Source: Linnemannia schmuckeri (Eukaryota; Mortierellomycota; Mortierellomycetes; Mortierellales; Mortierellaceae). From it: 64,000 bases of DNA. The position numbers were made by a program, and so were the translations under genes. Under the pieces are notes generated by a model, which was not told the origin of the DNA, made no database searches, and worked only from the letters and a program-made list of their open reading frames with translations. The stretch is taken from assembly GCA_029449235.1 (NCBI GenBank), contig JANATG010000002.1, forward strand, positions 1,798,001-1,862,000, given 5' to 3'. Shown piece after piece: positions 23,680 to 35,800 of the stretch (within the stretch, counting starts at the first letter, position 1; every line of letters begins with the position of its first letter).

Positions 23680-26507
23680 ATGGGCAACCAGATTTCAAAA
23701 AAGCCCAGCACAAAGGCAAATCGCAACTCATCCTTCTTGGACTCCAAACCAACAGCAACCGCCACCGCCACCACTACCATTAATAATAATATCAACACTA
23801 ATACTAATGGCAAACAACAACAACAACAACAACAACAGCAACAACAACACAGCAACGGCAGCAACGGTCTAAAGGACAAGAAGGGAGGAGGAGGGGGAGC
23901 CAATTATCCAACCCGTTCCTCACAAGACGTCAACCGTAGCTCCTGGCAGGCTCAATCAACTCATACGACAACGGCAGCGACAACAACAACGCCTAGCGCA
24001 CCTCACAACAACAATAACAATTGCAATAGTATCGTGGGGGCAACAAACAAACAGCCGATCCATTCGACAATAACTAGTGAAACCACCACACCTGCAGCAG
24101 TCGGTAAAAGTTCAATTCACCAGCAGCAACAACAGCGTGACCAACAGTCCAGAAACGGAGCTACAGGATCGCCTGCAGCTGCAAATAAAGAGAAACGGAG
24201 CTCTACTACCACTACCAATAACAACACCCCGCATGGAGGGGGAGGTGCAGACCATTTCGTATCGTCATCGTCATCGGCAGGAAGTTGTCCTGGGCAGAAT
24301 CCATCACCAGGAAAAGCAGCGGCCAAGACAGGAGGAGGACAAGGACAAGGGTCGGATGGACAGGGCTCTCAACAGCAAGATCAACCGCGACGCTCGATGG
24401 AGACAGTGGCTCAGGGAACCAATGGGAGCCATCAAAACACCCCTAACCACCACCACAATAACAATAATAGTAGCAACAATACAAACGGACAACAGACGAA
24501 CCATTCTCAGAGCAATGGCACCCATGGAGATACCCGGGCGAGGCAACCCTCACCGCCACAACATTCACAACAGTATCAGCAGCAACAGCAACAGGAGAAG
24601 CCATCGTCGATGCAACCATCGTCGTATCCTGCACCAAGCATCCCTTTTGCAGTGACATCACCAGGCAACCCCATTTTGGTCAGGAAACACAACCTTGCAC
24701 CCTTGGTCATCACACCACACAACTCGTCCTCGCTTCTCAAGGGGACTCCTCCTCCTCTTTCGTCTCCTTTGTCTGCTGGTCAAAAGAAATCCTCTGAATT
24801 ATCGCCTACTGCTCGCCTACCATTCATTGGATCAGACAAGAGTGGGAAATCTATGGACATTGACGACATGATCTCTCGACTGTTGGATGCTGGATATTCT
24901 GGTAAAATTGCAAAGAGCGTCTGTCTTAAGAACAGTGAAATTCTGGCCATCTGCCAGGCAGCACGGGAGGTTCTCTTGTCACAACCCACGCTGATCGAGC
25001 TCAACGCCCCCGTCAAGATTGTCGGCGACATTCATGGCCAGTACACGGATCTGCTGCGACTGTTTGAGATGTGCGGATTCCCACCCTCAGCCAACTTTTT
25101 GTTTCTGGGCGACTATGTCGATCGTGGCAGGATGAGTCTGGAGACGATATTGCTCTTGTTCTGCTACAAGATCAAGTACCCAGAGAATTTTTTCTTACTC
25201 CGTGGCAACCACGAATGCGCCAACGTTACCAAAGGTGAGATCCTCTCCTCCTTTTGCCGTTTTCACTGACCCGCTATGACCAATCCGTTGCAGTGGGAAA
25301 CAAATGATGTACCGCAATTAACCAGGAGGCAACCAGCTGATATCATTATGGACAGTGGACATAATCACACAACTGCAGGAGCACATAAGTCGCTTGGGCA
25401 CGTTTTCTTAATGAACGCGAATTCTAGATCTGGGGCGTAACAGATGAATGTTGGCTATGCTGGAGCAAAACGTCATGGCAAGGATAGATTCAAAGTTTTC
25501 TACTATTTTTTTTTCGGCGACCCACCATGTCATGGAATACATTTCTATGCACGCGCTCGCCGCTATGTGTTCACATAACTCTATCCGAGTAGAGTTAGGA
25601 CTTTTTTCCTAGACAACCAATCGATGTTCGCTTTGCCATCCTGCTAATCAATTTCGTGGAACATCTTTTCTACTCTTCATAGTCTACGGATTCTACGACG
25701 AGTGCAAACGGAGGGCGAGCATCAAGATGTGGAAGGCATTTGTAGATGTGTTCAACTGTCTGCCGATTGCGGCGATTGTCGCCAACAAGATTTTTTGTGT
25801 CCACGGGGGATTGTCACCCAGTCTTTCGACTATGGCCGACATCCGTGCGATTCGACGACCAACAGACGTTCCCGACTATGGCTTGCTCAACGATTTGCTT
25901 TGGTCGGATCCATCAGAAACAGCGCTGGATTGGGAGGATAATGAGCGTGGAGTGTCATATTGCTTTGGAGGAAGCATTATCCAAAAGTTTTTGAACAAGC
26001 ACGACTTTGATCTAGTGTGCCGGGCACACATGGTAGTCGAGGACGGATACGAGTTTTTTAATGACCGGACGTTGGTCACTGTCTTTTCGGCGCCCAACTA
26101 CTGCGGCGAGTTTGACAATTTTGGCGCGGTGATGAGTGTAAATGAGAATCTGCTCTGTAGTTTCGAACTGTTAAAGCCTATCGACCAGGCAACAGCCAGA
26201 GCGCAAATGCAGAGTCTGGCGGCGTCTTCCGGAGGCTGGCGAGTGAATAAGCAACGGCTCAGGTAAGAAGAGACTTAATGACAAAACGGAAGAATGATTG
26301 AGCGAAAAGAGTGTGTCTGCGGTCTACCTGCCAAGGCCCGTGGCCCAATGGCGTAACTTTTCTATGTTATCTATTTCCCAAAGCTTTTGCCCGTTTGTTC
26401 AGTCAATCTAACGCCTATTTTTTTTCTTTCAAAATATGTCATACAACAGCCTTCCCGATAGCAATTCGTTATTTGTCAGTTCTCAAGGCAGTGTTGCCAA
26501 TGGCTAG
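23680..26507 (+). CDS. PPZ1: PPZ-type serine/threonine protein phosphatase
   Basis: PP1-like metallophosphatase with the long N-terminal extension that defines fungal Ppz enzymes, which regulate cation homeostasis and cell integrity. Exons 23680-25234 and 25683-26262 encode the catalytic protein. The N-terminus MGNQISKK has Gly2 in a myristoylation context; residues 10-370 are Gln/Asn/Ser/His-rich and disordered, with poly-Gln from about residue 47. Catalytic motifs: GDIHGQ (449-454), GDYVDRG (477-483), RGNHE (508-512), the CVHGGLSP block and SAPNYCGEFDN. The frame would stop at 26264-26266 inside a strong donor (AG/GTAAGA). Splicing to 26450-26507 (CTAAC branch site, CAACAG acceptor) adds 18 residues and closes in frame, total 730 residues; I prefer that model. 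If the intron is retained the protein ends at 26266. Confidence 0.92.
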
Positions 26508-27330
26508 TAAGATCGGCCTTCGATCGACGTTTAATAGTTTTTTACCATACGCAACCTGTACAATATATTTTTACTCGTGAACGATGTACCGTACTTTCTG
26601 GCATGACCACCTATTGTGGGGTCTGGAGAAAGATGGAGGCAGCGTGCTAGTTGACAACTGACAACTCAATTGTGGAAAAGGTGTCGTTTGTTTGCCAAGA
26701 CTTTCTTGAACCAAAAGACGAGTTCTTTTTTTTTTTTTTTTTTTTTTTTAGTTTTGGTTCCCCGGGGACCAAGTGCGGAGTTGAGTGAGTATTTGTGGCG
26801 GGAGGGTGAGATGGGTGGATACGGCTCAAAGGGTATCATTTGACGACAAAAGCGGACAAAATGCAAACGACGACACGATAGGGCAGTAATTTGCACGAAT
26901 GAACGGCGTGGAGAGGGTAGACAGCAACAGGCTGCTCTTTTTCTCTCTCTCTTTTGCTTCAGCCCGTGTGACAGAAGAGGAGAAAACTCAGTGTGGCAAA
27001 GACAGAGAGAGAAATGGAGAGAGGCAAGAACACAGCCCGCACTGCTCGGTTCATCCTTGTGCTTGTGACACCCTGTAATCAATCCAGACCCTAGTCTCGC
27101 TGACAACATAAAAGAGTGCCAACCCGCCACTTTTCTCTTTTTCGTTAATAATTCATCATCAACACCATCAAATCGAGCGAAGGCTATTCACTCTCTCTCC
27201 TTCCTTTCCTTGTTGCCACCGCTTCTCTTATTCTCCACTCCTTTCACTCCACTCCTTTCACTCCACTCCTCCTGCCTCCTCTCTTCTTTCTTCTTTTTTT
27301 TGCGACTTAAACCCTTCATTCACTTTTTGA
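26508..27330. other. Intergenic region with poly-T and a short tandem repeat
   Basis: Poly-T of 24 at 26726-26749. At about 27237-27270 a 15-bp CACTCCTTTCACTCC-type unit is tandemly repeated in the CT-rich leader of the next gene. No further gene seen. Confidence 0.6.
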
Positions 27331-29336
27331 ATGACAAACCTCATCTCCCAACTCATCCCCTCCGAGATGCTTTCCTCCATCCAACGCAAAGTCTCGGGCA
27401 TCGTCCGTTCCTCCTCTTCCTCCTCTTCCTCTTCTCCCTCCTCCGCCGACCATCCCGTCCATACTCGCTCGCTCAGCAATACTAAGTGGGATATCACCAT
27501 CAACTTTAAAGGCGCCAAGGTAAGCATCCCTATTCTACTCTCTTTCTTTACCCTTGTGCTCTCTACCTGTTATGTTACATATGTACAGTACAGTGTTGTC
27601 CTTTCCTCCCATTTATGCTTTTATGCACAAACAGACAAACTAAAAAGGAGTCAACCAACCCAGCCCTATTCTCCACTCCCGACATTTTTTTTCTCATGTA
27701 TGCAAAAAAGAACAATTCCTTACCCGATGTTGCATTTTTTTTGTTATGTTTTGTATGATAGGATCTTCCTCGAGGTGACCTGTTGAGTTCTGACCCTTTC
27801 TTGGAGGCTTACCTTGGCCCACCTGATGATCAGACTTCTCTCTCCTTTGTGTAAGTTTTCTTTGAATTTCATTTTCGTCATTTCAACGACGGACTGTATA
27901 TTACCGACCTGGTATGAAACCTGATTAACGCTTGTAACAATAACAAAGCAATCAAAAAAAGCTCAGTGAAGGAGCAAAGTTGTGAAAAAAAGGTGACACT
28001 CAGAAATAGGTTTTTTTCCGCTGCCAATGAGATTACCTTGTACTGACGTACTGTTTGTGTCTGTGCCTGCTGGGAAACAAACAATTGTCTCTTCTTTTTC
28101 TTGTCTTTATGAAACAATAGAACGGGTGTTGAATGGGCAACGCTAAACCCCAATTGGAATGCTACCTGGACTCTGCTCAATGTGACGGACGGGATGGAGC
28201 TGCAGATGCAGATCAAGGACAAGAATAAGATGATGGTTGATACCGATCTTGGTCATGCCTCGCTCGTCCTTGGAGCTAATCTTGAGGGCACTCATGAACA
28301 TGTTATTGATATCTGGAAGTCAGATACTCGTCGTCAAGGTCATCTCATCCTCGAGGTATAATCCGTGCTTTTTGTTGCTTTCATGCGCTCTGTGTGAGCA
28401 TGTTCAAAAGGTGCGTGGGAACGATGATGCTAATGTATCAGTTGCTGCATTTACAAATTGACATCATGTTTTGTTTAGACGACTGCAATGAGGAGCTATG
28501 GCGCATCGGCTGCATTGAAGGGACCATCGACCAAAGGCCCTGCTCGCTACTCTCGACACACTAGTTACGCTGCAGGAGTCTTGACACAGGACAAGAAGCT
28601 CGAGTTTTACACCTACCGCATCCGTCTCTACCACCTTGCCGACGTCTTCGGAACAGACTCTCGGTTCTACCAGAGCTGGAATAAAGCCTACGAAGCCAGC
28701 AAGCGTATCTTTGCCGAAACTCTTGATGGTACCAACATCCGCAACGCCCTGCACTCTCAGCACGCTCTGTTGTACCGTCACGGACGGAGCACGATCTATG
28801 GTTCTGTGGCGACGGCAAACGAGCTTGGCGAGTTGCTTCATGGCGATCGCTTGAGGACGGAACCCGATCAGGATTTGAAGACGGTGGTGTTTACATATAG
28901 CATTATTCCCAAGGGCATGTATTTCTCTGAGACCGGAACGGCGTTCTTCCAGGACTTTATGTCGAAGCATGCGATGCACGCCAACCGTGCGACGGAGGTT
29001 TTGTTTGCGGGAGAGTTTAGGCTGTATAGGGATGAGAATCACAACAATGACTGGACGCTGTTGATTGACAACAACTCGGGCACCTATGCACCCAGCAAGG
29101 ACCAGCTCGACAAGGTGCAGCGACTGTTCCAGCTCAACTTCCCGGACCTGGTGGTGAGAGCTGTGGATCGAGAGGATCCGTACTTGAAGGGCCTTGTTGA
29201 AGCGACCAAGAAGGCTGAGGAAGAGCAAGCGTCCCGGCAGTCGCAGCCCATGTCGCTCTTTGGAGCCAATGTTGGTTCTAGTGAGCAGGAACTCCTTGCG
29301 TCTCACAACCAGGCCGATCACGACTGCGAGCTCTAG
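27331..29336 (+). CDS. C2-domain protein with conserved uncharacterised C-terminal region
   Basis: Four exons: 27331-27519, 27762-27850, 28121-28355, 28479-29336, giving 456 residues. After a Ser-rich N-terminus (run of Ser at about 27-38), residues 50-175 look like a C2 beta-sandwich: WDITINFKGAKDLPRGDLLSSDPF, EAYLG, WNATWTLLNV and MQIKDKNKMMVDTDLGHASL, with acidic residues at loop positions suited to calcium/phospholipid binding. The remaining 280 residues are compact and hydrophilic (FYTYRIRLYHLADVFG, VVFTYSIIPKGMYFSETG, ATEVLFAGEFRLY, DWTLLIDNNSGTYAP) and match no family I can name. No signal peptide or membrane segment. Probably a cytosolic protein recruited to membranes; function unknown. 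The start could also be the second ATG at 27367. Confidence 0.82.
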
Positions 29337-30597
29337 ATTTTTTTTCTCTGAATTGTTTCAGCGATCACACCTTTCGATACCCCATCATGTAGTACTTGCG
29401 ACAATTAATTCTTCCATTGCATCGACATTTTTTTTCTCGCACGAAAATTTTGCACACTGGCAACAAATAAATACTCTTTCGCTTCATTTTTGTTTCCTCA
29501 CCTTTCCCTTTCACACCCTTTTCATCTCTCCACCTTCGCGTCCACTTGGTAAGCTATCCTTTTCATCACCTTGTAATGACCTTCCCTTCTCAATTGTCCC
29601 TTCCCTCCTCCCTCCTTCCTCCTTCCCTTCCTCCTTCCCTTCCTTCTTACGGCTGACGATGTCTTATTGTAATTTGCGTTTGATCTGGGCCTTGTTGCCG
29701 TGGACCTCGCCGGGTCTACTCTAGCGGTCTTGTGCTTTATGAAACCCCTACTTCGCTGAAGCCTTTTCATTACACCCAATCTCTTGTCTCTTTCACACGC
29801 TTTCGTCTCCTCGATGCGCCTTCAGTCGCGTGGAGAGGAGTGGATCAGAGAACGCGTTTTTTTCATTGTGGATGATACCTGGAACGAGATTGCTAACAAT
29901 ACTTGTATGTTTTTATTCTTTTCCAGATCCTTTCTTAGTTCTCTCTCTTTCTCTCGGGACTACAACAGGATACTAGAGATCAATCTTTCAGGTGGTAAGT
30001 AACCAGTATTTCCTTTCACAATTCATCCTATCCCACATCTCCGAAAGAAAAAAAAGAAAAGAAAGAAAGTAGCGATGATTAGAACGATGTTCGCTTACCT
30101 GAGGGCTTTATTGCCATGCGGACCATACCATTTTATACACCAAGATCTCTGAGCTCTACTCTATACCTTTTTCTTACGATGTGGTTGTTGAAGCCACTAC
30201 TGAAGTTGAGACTTTGAAATTTGAGGATTAATTCGTTTTTTCTAACCGGAATTTTTTTCTCGTTCTGTTTCGATTCTCAGAAGTCTAATTAGGTTATTGG
30301 TATCAAATGTTTTGTTGTAGATCACGAAATGAAACAAAAATGAATAAAAAAGCAATTGAAAAAAACACGCATTTGTGGTTCTATTTGTGCTTTTCATATC
30401 GACGCCTTCGGTTCTTGTCGTCGCGTCATGATGAACGATGGATAAGGATGTTGGGAGCGTAAGGTGCATGGCTTTGCGTTTTTTTGCATGTGATCCCTTT
30501 ATTTTATTTTTTGTATATCGTATTTCATTCTCACTCTTTTTCTTTTTGTTCGCATCCTCATACATTTTCCCACGAAAGCATTACCCACACGTTCAAA
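29337..30597. other. Intergenic region holding a decayed gene
   Basis: Apart from the remnant annotated at 29660-30231, the region holds a TCC-rich polypyrimidine block (29600-29645) and A/T-rich sequence before the carboxylesterase start. Confidence 0.5.
29660..30231 (+). pseudogene. Frameshifted remnant of an unidentified protein gene
   Basis: Protein-like segments appear in succession in different frames. At about 29733-29830 a frame reads KPFHYTQSLVSFTRFRLLDA; a second frame continues SRGEEWIRERVFF and VDDTWNEIANNT (29828-29901). Near 29955-30000 RDYNRILEINLSGG is followed by a GTAAGT donor. Finally LPEGFIAMRTIPFYT (about 30098-30141) is out of frame with SYDVVVEATTEVETLKFED and a stop at 30229-30231; an extra AC in an ACAC at about 30137-30140 would explain that break. 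The base composition is balanced, unlike the flanking CT and A/T tracts. No start or complete reading frame could be built, so this is called a decayed gene. I do not recognise the family. Confidence 0.45.
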
Positions 30598-32748
30598 ATG
30601 CTACATGAAGGAGACAAGAACCCAATTATCACGATCCCCGGTTTTGGAGACGTCAAGGGCACTCTGGACCCAACGCACAAGGTCGCCAAGTTCTTGAACG
30701 TCCCCTTTGGCACCGTCGAGGAGCGATGGCGTCCAGCCGTCAAAGCCCAACCCTGGTCTGGTGTTCGGGATGCCTCTCGCAACGGGTAACCCTTCTATTC
30801 CTTTTCTGTTTTGTCATTGCTTAGTCTGCTCGAAGGATCCAGCATCCGGTAGATCGCGTCTTTAGGGACGGCAGGATCTGCAAACTCATGATCCCTCTTG
30901 CCTCTCTTTTTTTTTTTTTTTTTTTTTTTTTTTGTTGTTGTGTATGCGGGGATTTATGGTAGACCAATGTCGCCACAGCAGACAGTGACCCATCCGTTTA
31001 TAACCATGTTGCTCGGTTCCCCGAGCACATACGACTTTGAAGAAACGATGAGTGAACGCGATTGTCTGCATTGCAATATCTTTATGCCCGCTTCTGCTCT
31101 TATGTCCTCTCCCTCTTTGGAGCTGTTACCGGTCATGGTGTGGATCTATGGAGGCGCTTATCGAGCTGGCACCAACTCTAGTCCTCTTTATGGTACGAGA
31201 AAAAAAAAATGCAGCAGATAAAAATATGTTTCTCACTTTGAGAAGGGAGATCCGATGCCATTCAGAGAAAAATAACACCAACTTCTTTCTTTTTGTTGGG
31301 TGACAGATTGCACGGAAATGATATTGACGGGAATAGATCTTCAGAAACCGTTCATCGCCGTAGCGATCAACTACAGAGTCAACTATCTCGGTTTCCTCTC
31401 CTCCAAAGAACTCCTCCTCGATAGCCATCTCCACGCACAAACCATCCCTTCCGACCAACGAAAATGGTATGACGGCTCGGTGGGTAATTGGGGACTATTG
31501 GATCAGATCCTGAGTCTGGGATGGGTCCAGGATCATATCTCTGCGTTTGGAGGGGATAAGGGACGGGTGACGGTGATGGGAGAGAGTGCGGGTGCGGTGT
31601 CGATCTCGATGTTGATGGTCGTCCCACAAGCGCGTGGGTTGTTCCGTCGAGCGATCTTGCAATCTGGTGGGGCTGGGACGTTTCCGTTGGTCAGACCGGA
31701 GGATGAGGGGCAGGCGTTGTTTGATCATTTGTGTTTCCGCTTTGGAGTTGCGGAGGAGTTGGACCCGTTGGAGAAGATGCGCAGGTTGAGGAAAGTGAGT
31801 GCAAAGGACATTGCGCAGGAGTTGGATAAGACGGAGAGGGTATATTTCCGGCCAGCGATGGATGGTGTGGTGTTTAAACGGGACACTCGAATCTTGGTTG
31901 TAGACCCGCAGGCGTATGATCGTGAGTTGGAGTGGGTTGTTACCAGTATCAATAACGACGAAGGTAATTTGTTGTTGTTCACTGCCACGAGAGAAGTTCG
32001 ATTGGACTATAAATCCAATTACCTTGTTTAATTCTTGGTTAATAACACAAATAACATAATAATAGGAACGGTGTTTGGACCACAATTCGGTGCAATGACC
32101 CTCGCCGAATTCCAACTTCTCAAACACCGGCTCTGCCCATCTTCTGATTCAACTCTCTTCGATACCATCTTCGGTATCCCGCAAACAGACGCCGAAGCCG
32201 CAGCCATCTCAAGTCGCCTAACAGGGAATGGGACCTTCAAATACCCCTCCCTTCAAGTCAATGAGGCCATCATGGCCCACCCGACCGCCCAATTGACGCG
32301 GTTTCATTTCGATACACAGATCCGGGCAGAGGAGGGAATCATGCCAGGGTTGAGGGCACATCATGGAGTGGACATGTTTTTCACGTTCGGAGGCAAAGTC
32401 GCCGAGGACCTGTTGTCGGACACCGAGAGAGGGATGATAAGGAAGGTACAGGAGGTCTGGATTGAAGTCATTACTGCCCACTCCCCTGAGTCGTCTGCCT
32501 TGCCCAAAATCACTACCCTTCTCCCCTTTACATCGACACCTAGCAACACGACCGACTCTGTGCCAAAGGAAGCAATCGTGTTCGGGAACGACATGAAAGT
32601 CCATCAAGATGTCACAGAACGCATGTCATTGGAAGAAATCAAGTTTTGGAAACGCGCTTCTGCATTCGCGGTGGAGGAGACCAGCAAGGGCCGAGGCCGA
32701 CAAGTATTTTTCGATTTCTCTCAAGGTATCCTCACCTCTGCACCTTGA
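30598..32748 (+). CDS. Type-B carboxylesterase/lipase
   Basis: Alpha/beta-hydrolase of the carboxylesterase/cholinesterase family, hydrolysing carboxylic esters; natural substrate unknown. Four exons: 30598-30785, 30963-31192, 31307-31963, 32066-32748, giving 585 residues, normal for the family. Visible: ERDCLHCNIFMP (conserved Cys loop), oxyanion-hole strand VMVWIYGGAYRAG, NYRVNYLGF, nucleophile elbow GESAGAVS (S233), acidic member in NNDEGT (E358, at an intron) and HHGVD (H458). No signal peptide is evident at the N-terminus (MLHEGDKNPIITIPGFGDVKG), so it is probably intracellular. A divergent shortened paralogue lies at 39732-41508 and shares the RDAxxxGPM intron position. Intron 1 contains 27 T (30907-30933). 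Confidence 0.93.
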
Positions 32749-32886
32749 AATATCTTCTCACGCTTCTTATCTTCTACTCCTATGTAGAAAAAAGTATGCA
32801 AAAATAAAGTTGACAGACTCGCATGAGAAACGCAATATTATTAACTGGGTATGCCGAATATTATACTGCATAAACATGCGCGATAT

Positions 32887-35800
32887 CTACGAATCGACAT
32901 CACTATGGTATCTCAACACTCCTTCCTCGACCTCAACCACTGACGACGCTCCCTGCTGCACCCTTGAAGAAGAAGAAGACGCCGTTCTAGTATGCTTCTC
33001 CGACAGAGTATGGTACGAATCAACAACCTCCTCACTACTATCCATGATCATAAATGCATCCACGCCATGACTCTTTTGGACCTGGACCAACGCCGGGTCC
33101 TTGTTGAGTCTTCCGAAGCTGGTCAAAATCAATCCTGATTCCTTGATATGCGTAATCAAGCTCGGTACTTGGATCTATTTTGAATGGATGAAAAAAAGTA
33201 GCAGAAAAATGATCAGTAAAGAAGGTGGAAGTAAATATCATATGCGATAAGCTTGTCCTGCTTTGTGGTGTTTACCAGGGGAGTGGCCTCACAGATGACA
33301 CCAAGGAGATTATTAGTTCTCGCAAACTTGATCGCCTCCTTGATCGATGTGCATCGCTTATCTGTTTCCTGAAACTTCTCCGAGTTGTCTGCAAGTATGC
33401 TCTGAACAGATGGGAAAGTCGCAGGTGAGTCCACTCTGGGCGACGACGTGACAGTATCTGAGGATGCGCTCGAAGGTGGACCGCCTCCCATTCCATCAAC
33501 TCCCAGGTTTGGGAACATGGTAGTAACGCCTGAACCATGCTTGGGCGAAGGGAGGATTTCCGGGTCTGCGGGCTCCCGTCTCTTGGAACCAGCCTTGGCA
33601 ACCTCGTCTGTCCATGCAATGCCTGACCTGTGTCGCTTGTTGTATCCTCCATATGTGTTGAAAAACACCGCGTCTAACACAAAACAAAAATTGAGGGATG
33701 TGTGAGAAAGTGAAGGAGCGGGTGCAAAATTGGTGGCAACAACAAAAAAGAGAAGACGTACAGTTGGGCTGCTTCCAATTGAGGGCGGAGCAAACAACGG
33801 GGTTGAAAGACGAAAACATGAAGCTGCGGTGGTGCGATGCTGAGGACGAGTCGTAGACGGTCTGAAGGATAGTGTCAACAAACTTGTTGAACTCGACCGT
33901 ATTGTTCAGTCGGTAGAACCGCCTCTCTGCCGCTGTCGGATACTTTAGTTCCAAATTCACTCCAATATTCTTGGGAAGGATCTAAAGAAACAACCAAGCA
34001 GTAGTTAGAATAAACGATTCCTAAGAAACCCTTGATAAGAGCAAATATGAAGAAAGGGATGATGGTTACCTTGAGGACTTGCTCAAGACTCATCCAGCGC
34101 TCGTAGACTTTACGTCGCCACTCGGCCGCCTTCCAAGTACTTGCCAGACGAACGTTGGCACTCTCCAGATCCTCACTCGTCCCCTTTTGATGAATCAGCT
34201 GTCCAAACCGCTTGAACTGTGCAAAGCTCACGTCCGACAATGCCAAATCAAATCCTTCCACGGGTAGTTGCCAGTTACCAAAAACAACAGGAATACAGTC
34301 CCTGGTCATCTGAATAGAGAGCTGGATGTACTCTCCCGAGAGCGACGACGCCGTGATGTAGGACGGGATCACGTTGCCAGCAAGGGTTGTCTGTGGCGCG
34401 GGATAAGGCAACGTGCCTCGCGAGGTCGACGTGCTGACGGGTGTGAGCGAGGGTGGTGTGCCCGTGAGAGGTGTGGCAGAGGCAGAGATGGTCGAATCGA
34501 CACTGTTTGTCGACTTCCAGTAAGTTTCCAGACGACCTCCAACCTCCAAACGAACGCCCTCAAACGGCCGTATGACCGTGTATTCAAAGGCGAGCTCTCC
34601 GACAACCTTTAAATGGGCATCAAAGAGCGGAAGAAGACCCTTGCCCACGGACAACGAGGGCGACAGGAACGTGATGGGCAATGCGACTGCTCGTCCAATG
34701 GCCTTGCTTCCGTAAGTTGGAAAGATGTCAAACTCGACTGTGAACTGATCCAAAGAGTCCACCTGGAAACCATAGACCTTTCTGCTCTCGCCCAGGGGCA
34801 GAATCACGTTGTGAGGGATCATGCCGTTGTCAGGTCGCGACGAGATGATGAGTTTCAAGGACGAGATCTGAGCCGTTCCGTATAGGTGAACAGGTGATTG
34901 CGGAGCTCCAATCTGATCAGGCGAGGAAGCGTGACCCAGCGTCAGGTTGACCTGGAACTTCTTGTCCAGATAGTTGTGTCCGTAGATCCTGAAGGGAATG
35001 ATGGGTGGAGGGAGGGAGAGCGAGGGAATGAGTTCCATATCGAGGTCGTCCATGTTGGTGGGGCTGTCCATAGAGTCCGGGTGTACAGGATAGTGAGAAT
35101 CCAAGGCTGACGTGGTTGACGAACTCAGCATGCTGCTTGCAGTGACCGCAGCTGGAGTATCCATGACAGTGTCCTGTGGAGACGCGATTGCCTTGCCTCC
35201 AGCCTCTACCAACAACTCGACACAATCAGAATGACCCTCACTAGCAGCATAATAGATCGGATTCTTGCCGTGTTCGTCAATCACATTCACCTTACAGCCC
35301 GCTTCCAGAAGAATCTTGACGCACTCAACATGACCCTCGCTGGCAGCATAGAAAAGGGGTGTCCAGCACATGTATTTGTCCTCTTGGTCGAGTCGAGCTC
35401 CTTGTGTCGTCAAAGTCTTGGCCAGTCTGGTATGTCCCTCTCGGCAAGTGATATGAAGAGGCTCGAGACCATCCGCGTTGCTAGCAAGAACATCGGCACC
35501 ACGACCGATGAGCATCATGGCGATATCTTCGTGGCCATAGTGACAGGCAAGACTCAACGGGATCGGATCTCCCTCTCGATTGGCCTCAATCTCGACGTTA
35601 CTGGCAAGGAATATCTCGACACACTTGGAATGACCGTTCATGACCGAATAGATCAGAGGCTGGAACCCATCATGATCCGTCACCGTCAGGGATGCGTTCA
35701 AGGAAAGGAGGTAGGTCGCACAGTCGTCGTAGCCGTACATCGAGACATAGTGAAGTGGCCGTCTCCCGTAAACATCTGAGCCCTCGACAGCGGCCCCTCG

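Noticed and set aside
23679..24661. Several alternative frames inside the PPZ N-terminal extension
   Set aside because: CAA/CAG/AAC-rich sequence keeps all frames open; only the frame starting MGNQ continues into the phosphatase domain.
26311..26580. 89-codon open frame after the phosphatase
   Set aside because: Spans the proposed last intron and reads as Phe/Leu-rich chance translation.
28464..29321. 285-codon open frame on the minus strand
   Set aside because: Antisense shadow of the last exon of the C2-domain gene, whose sense frame has spliced partners and protein-like composition.
31495..32127. 210-codon minus-strand open frame
   Set aside because: Antisense of carboxylesterase exon 3; the sense frame carries GESAG and other family motifs.
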